Assembly: GCF_000368265.1 (NCBI RefSeq)
Contig: NZ_KB851219.1
Location: forward strand, 1,371,870 to 1,435,869
Source: Acinetobacter brisouisimilis
GTDB taxonomy: Bacteria; Pseudomonadota; Gammaproteobacteria; Pseudomonadales; Moraxellaceae
DNA length: 64,000 nt
Direction of reading: 5' to 3'
How positions within the stretch are numbered: the stretch's first letter is position 1; each line of letters begins with the position of its first letter. Positions 19,829-28,723 of the stretch are shown piece after piece. A program made the position numbers and the translations under genes. Below the pieces are notes generated by a model that saw nothing but the letters and a program-made list of their open reading frames with translations, searched no databases and was not told the origin of the DNA.

Positions 19829-20608
19829 TTATCTACGGCTATTATATATTGCCATTGCTGCTGGCAAGTTCCTACGCATTGCATCAATACGCTGTGAATT
19901 TGAAGGGTGCGTTGACAAAAATGCTGGACCACCTGCCCCTTCAAGTTTATTCATTTTTTCCCACAGGCTAAGTGCTGCTTGCGGGTTATAGCCCGCTTTT
20001 GCCATGAGCATTAAACCACCATAGTCAGCACGACTTTCCAGACTACGGGAGTATGGCAACCCTACACCAACCTGACTACCCAAGTCTAAAGCCGCTGAGC
20101 CCAAGCCACCTGCTGCATCACCAACATAAGACTTGCCTACATTAACTGCCAAATTGGTCAAGGCTTGTGCGCCTAATTTGTTTTTTGAATGTTCTTCCAA
20201 GGCATGCGTCATTTCATGCCCCATCACAGCAGCGATTTCAGCATCAGTTAAATTCAGCTTGTTGACAATGCCTGTATAAAATACAACTTTGCCACCTGGA
20301 GCCACATAAGCATTGACTTCATCTGACTTTAAGACTGCAAGTTGCCATTGGAATGCTTGCCCAGTCTGGTTTGCCTGATCCGCATAAGGCTGCATCCGTG
20401 ATAGTACGGCATTAATACGTCTATAAGTACTCGATGATGTATCAAGCTGTCCTTTTTGCTGCGCATCTTGCTTCATCTTTGCAAAGCTGCTTGCTGCGCT
20501 GGCATTTAAAGTTGCAGAATCAGCACCAGCCATATCTGCAATTGTTGTACACCCTGTCATACTGACAACAGCAGCCAACCCTAAGCCCAAAATGAGTTTA
20601 TTGTTCAT
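19829..20608 (-). CDS. M48-family zinc metalloprotease, lipoprotein
   Basis: A 259-residue exported protease. The N-terminus is a lipoprotein signal ending in SMTGC, so it is probably anchored to a membrane facing the periplasm. The zinc motif HEMTH sits near residue 130 and the third ligand Glu in SLESRADYGG near residue 190. The segment ALEEHSKNKLG after the zinc helix and the C-terminal STHPSNSQRIDAMR are typical of the LoiP/YcaL/BepA-like peptidases that act in outer-membrane protein quality control. No TPR domain follows, so it is nearer LoiP or YcaL than BepA. Confidence 0.9.
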   Translation of the reverse strand: MNNKLILGLGLAAVVSMTGCTTIADMAGADSATLNASAASSFAKMKQDAQQKGQLDTSSSTYRRINAVLSRMQPYADQANQTGQAFQWQLAVLKSDEVNAYVAPGGKVVFYTGIVNKLNLTDAEIAAVMGHEMTHALEEHSKNKLGAQALTNLAVNVGKSYVGDAAGGLGSAALDLGSQVGVGLPYSRSLESRADYGGLMLMAKAGYNPQAALSLWEKMNKLEGAGGPAFLSTHPSNSQRIDAMRRNLPAAMAIYNSRR

Positions 20609-20733
20609 TATTTCAGAAGCTCCAAATTTAAATTCACATTCAAATTATTGAATATTTTTGTATTATAAAATATAAAATTAAAACAGAACTCCTGACCTAA
20701 AGGTTAAAATATTATATTTATGTAATACTGGTG

Positions 20734-21051
20734 TTACTTAAACATAAACAATAACCAAAAAAGCAAGCACCCCACATTTAAAGCAAAATAAACATTTGAT
20801 ACAGATTTAATTTTTTCTTCAAGCTGTAAACTATCCCGCTTAACCAACAAAAATGTATTTTGAATCAGCACAATAGGAACAAAAACGCAGACCAGCACGA
20901 CACTTAACCCCACAAAAGCAGACATTAATATATGTGGATCTCGGGTTTGTTGAGATGCGATCAGCATGGCAAGCGTTGGCGCACCACCTAAAGCAAAGAG
21001 AAAAGAATAAAAAATTGTTTTTGAAATATTAGGTTGTAACTGCATTGGCAT
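20734..21051 (-). CDS. Small three-helix membrane protein, unknown
   Basis: A 105-residue protein with three likely membrane helices (about residues 13-32, 43-64 and 88-104) and a charged loop (VKRDSLQLEEKIKS) between the second and third. I recognise no family. GGATAGGG directly before the ATG at 21051 is better spaced for the in-frame ATG at 21045, so the true start may be there. It lies between the M48 protease and purA with gaps of about 125 and 140 bp, so it looks monocistronic. Codon use is like its neighbours. Confidence 0.6.
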   Translation of the reverse strand: MPMQLQPNISKTIFYSFLFALGGAPTLAMLIASQQTRDPHILMSAFVGLSVVLVCVFVPIVLIQNTFLLVKRDSLQLEEKIKSVSNVYFALNVGCLLFWLLFMFK

Positions 21052-21142
21052 CCCTATCCAATTGATAGCATTTTATTGGAGTTTTAATCATAAAGGCTCA
21101 AAAAATAAAGTGAACTTTGGTCGGGTCAGAGTTTCACTGCAT

Positions 21143-21173
21143 AAAAAAACCGCGACACAAAGATCGCGGTTTT
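21143..21173. terminator. Terminator of purA
   Basis: AAACCGCGA / TCGCGGTTT stem with loop CACAAAGA, and A-run on the left for the minus-strand transcript. Confidence 0.87.
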
Positions 21174-21191
21174 CTAGCTTATCTGATCTTA

Positions 21192-22526
<1,335 letters not shown>

Positions 22527-22581
22527 TCATGCTGTTAAAATTGAAAACTTAATCAAGTGACATGAACACCTGATTCAGCGC

Positions 22582-23748
22582 TTAAATTTTCTCGATTGTC
22601 CACTCGCCTGCAACTTGCACCAATTGATGCGTTGCGTATGGCACAGAGTTTAAATCATCATTACCCAACAATTGAATTACACTTAAGCCTTGCGCTCGAG
22701 CCTGTTCAATTGCTTTCATCAGATCTGCATCAATCCCTTTGGGTGCAACCACAGTGCTGACTTGTTTGAACTGACCCGCACATAGTGCATATAAGTCACA
22801 GCTAAAGCCTGTTGCAGGACGGGAGCGTCCAAAATGTTCGCCAATACCATCATAACGACCACCTTGTGCCAGTGGTGCTGCACGATTTGGCGCATAAACT
22901 GCGTACATCAAACCTGTATGATAATGATAAGAACGTAACTCAACGACATCTATACCAATATCCAGATTTTCCCAACGTGCACGAATTTGTGCATGTGTGG
23001 TAATGACCGCTTCTAAAGCTTGTCTAAATGCAGCATCCGTCAAAACTGCGGAGCTTAGATTGGCTTGCAGAGCATCTAAATCACTTGAATAACGTCCAAG
23101 TGCATAAAAATCTGAACCGAAGTTAATTGACTGGGTAAACTCGGCTAGTTCAGGTAAGGCTTTGCGCTGATAAAGATCAGAAAGCTGGTGTTCTGTTTCT
23201 TTATTCAAACCTGCTAACTTGACTAAACTACGGAATAATCCGACATGCCCTAAATCTAGATGGACACCGTCAATCAGATCTGCTGTTGCCAATAGATTCA
23301 ACATGACATCGACCATTTCTACATCAGCATCGATACTGTCATGTCCAAATAATTCCGCACCAATCTGTAATGGTGCACGCGAGGTATTAAACCCTTGTGG
23401 TTTCGTATGTAATACCGTGCCCGCATAACAATAACGTGCTATGCCTTGAACAGGACGTACATGCGCATCGATACGTGCCACTTGCGGTGTCATATCGGCA
23501 CGAACACCGAGTAGTCGACCTGAAAGCTGGTCAATCACTTTAAACGTGGCTAGGTCTAAATCTTGATTCGATTCGGAAAGAGAAGATAAAGATTCGATGT
23601 ATTCGATAAATGGCGTGTACACCAGCTGATAACCACGCGATGCGAGGAAATCTAATGCTTTACGACGCAATGCTTCTACGACTTGCGCTTGTTCCGGTAA
23701 TACATCAGCTACACCATCAGGTAATAACCATGTCTCTGAAATGGGCAT
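22582..23748 (-). CDS. hisZ: ATP phosphoribosyltransferase regulatory subunit
   Basis: A 388-residue class II HisRS-like protein without tRNA-charging function. It forms a complex with the short form of HisG and makes it sensitive to histidine. The start ISETWLLPDGVADVLP and the motif-2-like FEYIESLSSLS / VRADMTPQVARIDAH are typical of HisZ. No anticodon-binding domain follows, and the C-terminus is short. Histidine genes are not in this window, so its presence implies a short HisG elsewhere. It is the first gene of a hisZ-purA unit. Confidence 0.95.
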   Translation of the reverse strand: MPISETWLLPDGVADVLPEQAQVVEALRRKALDFLASRGYQLVYTPFIEYIESLSSLSESNQDLDLATFKVIDQLSGRLLGVRADMTPQVARIDAHVRPVQGIARYCYAGTVLHTKPQGFNTSRAPLQIGAELFGHDSIDADVEMVDVMLNLLATADLIDGVHLDLGHVGLFRSLVKLAGLNKETEHQLSDLYQRKALPELAEFTQSINFGSDFYALGRYSSDLDALQANLSSAVLTDAAFRQALEAVITTHAQIRARWENLDIGIDVVELRSYHYHTGLMYAVYAPNRAAPLAQGGRYDGIGEHFGRSRPATGFSCDLYALCAGQFKQVSTVVAPKGIDADLMKAIEQARAQGLSVIQLLGNDDLNSVPYATHQLVQVAGEWTIEKI

Positions 23749-23793
23749 GTTGTAAACCTAAATTTTTGCCTGCGCGGAAGTAATCCGCATAAA

Positions 23794-23816
23794 AAAATCG
23801 GGAACACACCCGATTT
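23794..23816 (-). terminator. Terminator of the isochorismatase-family gene
   Basis: AAATCGGG-tgtgtt-CCCGATTT on the minus strand followed by a T-run, placed between this gene and hisZ. Confidence 0.83.
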
Positions 23817-23869
23817 CTCATAGTCTAGCACGTAAGATTAGGACATGCACTGAGATTTTTATATTTTGA

Positions 23870-24430
23870 TTATTTTAATCGTGTTGCATGGCTGAGATAT
23901 TTTTCTGTGGTTTGAATTTGTGCAAACATTTGAAATGCTGACAAATATGCAGTTTGTACATCTTGAGCAGACACAATGCGCCCTGCATATTGCAAATCTT
24001 TAGTCGCGGTTGCATCGGCAATCACAATCGGATCATAGCCATATTCAGCAGCGGCACGTGTCGTTGCATCAACACACATATGTGTCATCATGCCTGTTAC
24101 CAGCAACTGTTCTATCTCCAATTGTTGCAATTGAGCTTTTAAGCCCGTTTGAAAAAAGCTATTTGGAAAGTGTTTTTGAATAATGATCGACTCTGCATCA
24201 ACATCTAAATCAGCATATAGTTTCACACCTTCAGTCCCTGCCACAAAAAATGGGGCTTCAGCTGCAGTAGCAACATGTTGAATATAAATAATCGGTGCCT
24301 GCACCTGATGAAATGCTTTTTCTAAAAGATGAATATTCTGTAAGGCTTGCTCAGGTTGTGAAAGTGGCATTTTTCCTTTTGGGAAATAATCATTTTGTAC
24401 ATCAATCACCAGCAATGCGATTTTTTTCAT
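23870..24430 (-). CDS. Isochorismatase-family cysteine hydrolase
   Basis: A 186-residue hydrolase of the isochorismatase superfamily, which cleaves amides or vinyl ethers of small molecules. The catalytic triad is visible: Asp in VIDVQNDYF, Lys in IIQKHFPNSF and Cys in MMTHMCVDATTRAA. The exact substrate cannot be read from sequence; nicotinamidase is less likely because its metal-binding set is not evident. ATG 24430 is favoured by AAGGAA upstream over the in-frame ATG 24445. It is divergent from an Lrp-type regulator, which is the probable controller. Confidence 0.88.
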   Translation of the reverse strand: MKKIALLVIDVQNDYFPKGKMPLSQPEQALQNIHLLEKAFHQVQAPIIYIQHVATAAEAPFFVAGTEGVKLYADLDVDAESIIIQKHFPNSFFQTGLKAQLQQLEIEQLLVTGMMTHMCVDATTRAAAEYGYDPIVIADATATKDLQYAGRIVSAQDVQTAYLSAFQMFAQIQTTEKYLSHATRLK

Positions 24431-24549
24431 CTTGAATTCCTTCATGTTTTAACCTCTGGATAGATTAAGAAAAATGTCGAGTGAAATGCAGCAGTACATG
24501 AAAGAATGTGGTATTACTCTCTTTCAAAATGAAAACTATCAGGTCGAAT

Positions 24550-24951
24550 ATGTCATTAGATCCAATTGATACCAAGATTCTTGCCATTTTAAAAAATGAC
24601 TCGCGCCTCTCTCACAAAGAGATCGGAACAATGGTGCATCGCACAGGGCAAGCCGTGGGGCAGCGCATCACAAAAATGCACAGTGAAGGTCTGATCAAAA
24701 AATACAGCATTCAACTTCACTATGATGCAACCCAATTTATCCGCGTCATGATGCAAAGCAACCGCTTTACTGAATTTGAAAGCTTTACCCAACAATTTAA
24801 TGCGATTGAAAGCAGCTTTAAAGTTTCAGGCTCAGCCTGTTACATGCTCATCGCACATTTCGACTACGAAGCATTAAACAGTTTTATTGAACAGCTTTCA
24901 GACTGGGGACAATATTCAGTCGATAGTGTAGTTCGCCCCATACAAAAATAA
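24550..24951 (+). CDS. Lrp/AsnC-family transcriptional regulator (divergent from hydrolase gene)
   Basis: A 133-residue regulator with an N-terminal AsnC-type helix-turn-helix (DPIDTKILAILKNDSRLSHK, then GQAVGQRITKMHSEG) and a C-terminal RAM ligand domain of about 75 residues. It is slightly shorter than typical Lrp (about 150-165). The effector is probably an amino acid or related molecule. ATG 24550 was chosen because the fold begins at once and a weak AGGT site precedes it. It shares its promoter region with the isochorismatase-type gene and ends one base before the stop of the opposing Lrp gene. Confidence 0.85.
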   Translation: MSLDPIDTKILAILKNDSRLSHKEIGTMVHRTGQAVGQRITKMHSEGLIKKYSIQLHYDATQFIRVMMQSNRFTEFESFTQQFNAIESSFKVSGSACYMLIAHFDYEALNSFIEQLSDWGQYSVDSVVRPIQK

Positions 24952-24952
24952 A

Positions 24953-25408
24953 CTAATACAGTGGCAATTCTGTAGTTTGTTTGATTTTTTGCAGTGGAAT
25001 CTCAGTTTTGACATTTTGAATCCCTGAAATTTTATTCAGCCGCTGAATTTGAAATTGTCGGTAAGCTTCCAAATCAGATACCACAATTCTTAAGAAAAAA
25101 TCACAATCTCCTGCCATGAGTTGACATTCAACTACTTCTGGTAAATCAGTAATCGCCTCAACAAACTGATTTACCGTTTTGGCATCTTGCTCTTTCAACC
25201 AGATACGAGCAAAAACAGTCAGACCCAGATTGACTTTGGCGGGATCAACTAGCGCAACATATTTTTCAATCACGCCTTCATCTTCAAGCTGTTTGACTCG
25301 ACGCAAGCACGGAGAAGCAGATAAGCCAACCCGTTGTGCCAATTCATTGTTTTGCAATTTTCCATCATGCTGTAACGCTTGCAAAATACGTCTATCGATC
25401 TGATCCAC
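24953..25408 (-). CDS. Lrp/AsnC-family transcriptional regulator (divergent from azlCD)
   Basis: A 151-residue Lrp-type regulator: MDQIDRRILQALQHDGKLQN opens the wing-helix domain, SASPCLRRVKQLEDEGVI is the recognition region, and a RAM domain fills residues 65-140 with the GDCDFFLRIV segment. It is divergent from azlC across 155 bp, so it likely senses branched-chain or other amino acids and drives the exporter. The layout parallels known Lrp-azlCD pairs. It ends tail-to-tail with the other Lrp gene, a single base between the stops. Confidence 0.9.
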   Translation of the reverse strand: MDQIDRRILQALQHDGKLQNNELAQRVGLSASPCLRRVKQLEDEGVIEKYVALVDPAKVNLGLTVFARIWLKEQDAKTVNQFVEAITDLPEVVECQLMAGDCDFFLRIVVSDLEAYRQFQIQRLNKISGIQNVKTEIPLQKIKQTTELPLY

Positions 25409-25563
25409 AATTCACACCAAGCATTTAAATGCTAATTTTTATTAATTTAATAGCATAATATATCAAAATAATAAAATTCAAAGCTAATTTTAGCGCCAAA
25501 TACTTTAACAATTGCCATAAACTATTTTTCTGTTTTTGTAATACTCCAGTTAGGTTTATAGAC

Positions 25564-26307
25564 ATGTTGACACTTAAAAATACGGCGCAAAGCCTGAATG
25601 ATTCAAGTGATTTTGTTGAGTTCAAACGTGGATTAAAAATGTCTATACCGATGCTACTCGGAATTATTCCTTTTGCGCTGGTTTTAGGTACCCAAGCCAC
25701 TCAAAAAGGCTTTAGCCTGCTCGAAATTCCATTATTGACAGGTTTAAATTTTGCAGGTGGTTCAGAATTTGCCATTTTAGAAGTCTGGACCAATCCACCA
25801 CACATTTTTGTCTTGATGTTTATTACTTTTTTAGTCAACAGTCGACATTTGCTCATGGGTGCAAGCCTTGTTCCCTACCTAAAGCACTTACCCAATAAAA
25901 AAGTCCTGCCCGCACTATTCTTTATGTGTGACGAAAGCTGGGCAATGGGGCTTGCCAATGCACAGCAAAACTCACATTACAAATTGAGCCAGCAGTTCAA
26001 CATGGCTTTTTATTCAGGTGTCTGTTTTGCCTTATACAGCATGTGGGTCGTATTTACAGCGCTCGGTGGTGCAATTGGTCCTGTGCTAGGTGATGTGACT
26101 CGCTGGGGCTTTGATATGGCATTTCCTGCAGTGTTTCTAGTGCTATTACGTGGCATGTGGCAAGGTTTTTCCGCAGCACGCCCCTGGTTAGTCAGTTTAG
26201 TTGCCGCGGTATTGGCATACCTGTATTTGCCTCAGGGCTGGTATGTACCTGTAGGGGCAATTTGCGGCATTGCTTCAGCATTCTTTTTAACTGGAGATGA
26301 AGTATGA
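25564..26307 (+). CDS. azlC: AzlC-family branched-chain amino acid exporter, large subunit
   Basis: A 247-residue inner-membrane protein of the AzlC/YgaZ family. Hydrophobic helices fill most of the chain after residue 25, with the family segments GIIPFALVLG, GGSEFAILEVW and NSRHLLMGASL. With AzlD it exports branched-chain amino acids (YgaZH in E. coli exports valine). Its stop overlaps the azlD start (ATGA at 26304-26307). Control by the divergent Lrp-type gene is likely. Confidence 0.93.
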   Translation: MLTLKNTAQSLNDSSDFVEFKRGLKMSIPMLLGIIPFALVLGTQATQKGFSLLEIPLLTGLNFAGGSEFAILEVWTNPPHIFVLMFITFLVNSRHLLMGASLVPYLKHLPNKKVLPALFFMCDESWAMGLANAQQNSHYKLSQQFNMAFYSGVCFALYSMWVVFTALGGAIGPVLGDVTRWGFDMAFPAVFLVLLRGMWQGFSAARPWLVSLVAAVLAYLYLPQGWYVPVGAICGIASAFFLTGDEV

Positions 26308-26606
26308 TTCATTCAATGACTTTAGTTGCCATCATTTGTGTTGCACTGACGACCTATGCTACGCGAGTATTAGGCTATCTTTTACTCAAAAATAGAACCT
26401 TGTCTGTACGACAAAAACGTATTCTTGAAGTTGTGCCAGGTTGTGTGCTGATCTCTGTAATCGCCCCGTATTTTGTACGGGACAATCCAGCAGACTTTAT
26501 TGCGATGGCAATTACTTTACTGGCAGCATCGCGTTTTTCTTTATTACCAACGGTTATACTGAGCATGCTTTCTGCCGCTGCATTACGCTTAATCTGGCTA
26601 CATTAA
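26304..26606 (+). CDS. azlD: AzlD-family branched-chain amino acid exporter, small subunit
   Basis: A 100-residue membrane protein with about three or four helices, of the AzlD/YgaH family. The N-terminal TTYATRVLGYLLL and central EVVPGCVLISVIAPY segments are typical. It overlaps azlC by four bases and must be cotranslated with it; the two form the exporter. The gene ends close to a convergent gene with little space for a terminator. Confidence 0.92.
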   Translation: MIHSMTLVAIICVALTTYATRVLGYLLLKNRTLSVRQKRILEVVPGCVLISVIAPYFVRDNPADFIAMAITLLAASRFSLLPTVILSMLSAAALRLIWLH

Positions 26607-26610
26607 CCAC

Positions 26611-26638
26611 AACCAAAGACAATATTATTTGTCTTTGG
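26611..26638. terminator. Possible shared terminator of azlCD and the coiled-coil gene
   Basis: CAAAGACAA / TTGTCTTTG inverted repeat that overlaps the last codons of the convergent gene. It has no long T-run, so activity is uncertain. Confidence 0.4.
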
Positions 26639-26936
26639 ACTGTACCAGTTGTGCCAGCACATGCAGCATATCAACCTGTTGCTTTTCAAGCTGCTGTAAT
26701 TTACCTGATGTTCTGTCCAATACTTCTTGTTGTGTGTGCATTTTCTTGACAAGATCCTGCATAATTTCTAAAGTCTTTTTAAGATGATCTTCCAAATGTG
26801 TTACTTGTTGTTTTAGTTGATGATTTTCAGACAGATCACTTAAATCTTGACGCTGATTTTTAACCTGCATCCATACCACAACCATAACGACTACAATGAG
26901 TAGACTGGTTAATCCCCAAAGCCAAATCAGCATCAT
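26625..26936 (-). CDS. Small membrane-anchored coiled-coil protein, unknown
   Basis: A 103-residue protein with one N-terminal membrane helix (about residues 3-24) and a long amphipathic helix rich in Gln, Leu, Lys and Glu (about 30-98) with heptad spacing typical of a coiled coil. The layout resembles small envelope or division-associated proteins, but I recognise no family. It sits between azlD (convergent) and the GAPDH-like gene, 24 bp downstream of the latter on the same strand, so it may be cotranscribed with it. Confidence 0.6.
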   Translation of the reverse strand: MMLIWLWGLTSLLIVVVMVVVWMQVKNQRQDLSDLSENHQLKQQVTHLEDHLKKTLEIMQDLVKKMHTQQEVLDRTSGKLQQLEKQQVDMLHVLAQLVQSKDK

Positions 26937-26960
26937 TTAGTTACCCTATTTTATTCATTT

Positions 26961-27983
26961 TTAAGTAAAAGATTCGCACAAATCCAGCAAGCGATTTGCA
27001 TAACCCCATTCATTATCATACCATGCAAATACTTTTGCCTGACGCCCCACCAACATAGTTTGAGTAAAATCAACAATTAAAGACTCAGGTGAATGGTTAA
27101 AGTCACTTGACACCAACACCTCATCCGTTACCGACATAATTTCGGCATAATAAGTATCCGCAGCTTGTTTTAAGACTGTATGTAATGTCTCTACACTCAG
27201 CGTTTTTTGTGCAACAAAACTTAAATCAATTGCAGCAACATTAATGGTTGGCACGCGAATCGAATACCCATCAATCCGATCTGCCATTTTTGGCATGACC
27301 CGTTTTAATGCCCCTAAAGCACTTGATGTCGTTGGAATAATATTGTGTCCTGCTGCACGTGCACGGCGTAAATCACGATGTGCATGATCAAGCACTGACT
27401 GATCAGCAGTCACCGCATGAATTTCGGTCATTAACGCGGTTTCAATACCAAAATTGTCGTCCAGAATTTTTACCAATGGTACTAAAGCTTGTGTAGTACA
27501 TGACACACTGGAAATAATTTGATCGCTGGCTTTAACCTCTAAATGGTTAACCCCATACACCACCGCAATATCGACACTGTCGAACGGCGCAGCGCCAATA
27601 ATCACACGTTTTGCACCCGCAGTTAAATGCCGTGTTGCCGCCTCACGCGAACGAAACAACCCTGTACATTCGAGCACAACATCAATATTGAGTTGATCCC
27701 ACGGTAACTGTTCTGGCTGTGAACCACGGAATACCTGAATTTTGAGGGATTGTCCTGCGCTTTGTACCGACAAAAATGTATCGCCCTGCTCAGTGACAAT
27801 CTGTGCCTGACCTTTAAAACGACCGTGCGTAGAATCATACTTAAATAGGTGTAACAAAGTTTCAACATCAGCAATATCATTAATAGCCACAATATCGAAG
27901 TGAAACTGTTTTGGATTCTCAAACCATGCACGAATTACATTGCGTCCAATCCGCCCAAACCCATTAATTGCGATTCGCTGCAT
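26961..27983 (-). CDS. Glyceraldehyde-3-phosphate / erythrose-4-phosphate dehydrogenase-like protein
   Basis: A 340-residue NAD-dependent dehydrogenase with INGFGRIGRN at the start, the active-site Cys in SVSCTTQALVP and the catalytic His in TEIHAVTADQ. N-terminal segments (VAINDIADVETLLHLFKYDSTHGRF region and TGLFRSREAATRHL) recall Epd, while the DLRRARAAGHNIIPT segment recalls GAPDH. So the substrate, glyceraldehyde 3-phosphate or erythrose 4-phosphate, is undecided. The near-invariant Asn after SCTT is Gln here. ATG 27983 is chosen because AGGAAA is well spaced for it; two other ATGs lie just upstream. About 740 bp free of genes lies upstream. Confidence 0.85.
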   Translation of the reverse strand: MQRIAINGFGRIGRNVIRAWFENPKQFHFDIVAINDIADVETLLHLFKYDSTHGRFKGQAQIVTEQGDTFLSVQSAGQSLKIQVFRGSQPEQLPWDQLNIDVVLECTGLFRSREAATRHLTAGAKRVIIGAAPFDSVDIAVVYGVNHLEVKASDQIISSVSCTTQALVPLVKILDDNFGIETALMTEIHAVTADQSVLDHAHRDLRRARAAGHNIIPTTSSALGALKRVMPKMADRIDGYSIRVPTINVAAIDLSFVAQKTLSVETLHTVLKQAADTYYAEIMSVTDEVLVSSDFNHSPESLIVDFTQTMLVGRQAKVFAWYDNEWGYANRLLDLCESFT

Positions 27984-27992
27984 GATCATCAT

Positions 27993-28723
27993 TTCCTAAT
28001 AACGAAAAATTGAGTGAGTTATCTTAAAACATTCAAGATAGTGATGATAGTTCAATTGCTCATATTTCAAATATAATTTAAAAACAATTATCTGCATGTT
28101 CATTAAAATATAATCAAGCATATTTTTTTGTTTTGATAAAGAATATACTCAACTTCAATGATCACTAATCAAGCTATTCTCAATAGATGCATTCTTTCAA
28201 TGTCATCATCATGACTACAACATATTTTTAAACCAATAATGCTAAATTTTAAACAATATTTTGAGGAAAGAAATCTAGATGCAAATTTGAAATTTAATCA
28301 ACATCACAATAACAAGGCAGCCAATTTTCTGTTCAATATCTTACAATTCAAAATGACCATATAAACAATGCACTTTTATATTTTTATACCACAATGGTCA
28401 ATTTATTAAATATTTTTAAAATCAAAATCTTAATTAAAAAATAAGTTCAGCGCTTCGTCTTTCTTGTACCAGTTTTCAAGGTTTCTGGCTATATGGCTGA
28501 AATTTAAAGAAAACCCACAGATTTCATCTCCCGAAAGCATATATCAAACATAGACTTATTTCATAGATTTGTCGTGATTTACGCCTAAAATCATTGGTCA
28601 TACCCTGATTTTTCGTTATAATTTGGCGTTTTTAAATTATCAGCCTCGTATTAATCGGTTTTACTATTTTAAAAGATTTGATTTAATGCGTTTAGCCAAA
28701 ATGATTAGATGGAGTGACTTGTT
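27993..28723. other. AT-rich gene-free region upstream of alaS
   Basis: About 730 bp with no supported gene. It holds the upstream regions of the GAPDH-like gene and of alaS. The longest open frame I could follow (28239-28364, 41 codons) has no ribosome site or recognisable product. Apart from a good promoter at 28594-28622 I see no tRNA, repeat or strong hairpin. Confidence 0.6.
28594..28622 (+). promoter_or_regulatory. Sigma-70 promoter of alaS
   Basis: TTGGTC (28594-28599), a 17-base spacer and a perfect TATAAT (28617-28622). This predicts a leader of about 95 bases before alaS. Confidence 0.7.

Noticed and set aside
28239..28364. 41-codon open frame upstream of alaS
   Set aside because: No ribosome site, no recognisable product, and very AT-rich; chance is enough.
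28623..28723. T-box or alanine leader before alaS
   Set aside because: No T-box sequence, no terminator pair and no leader peptide with Ala codons.
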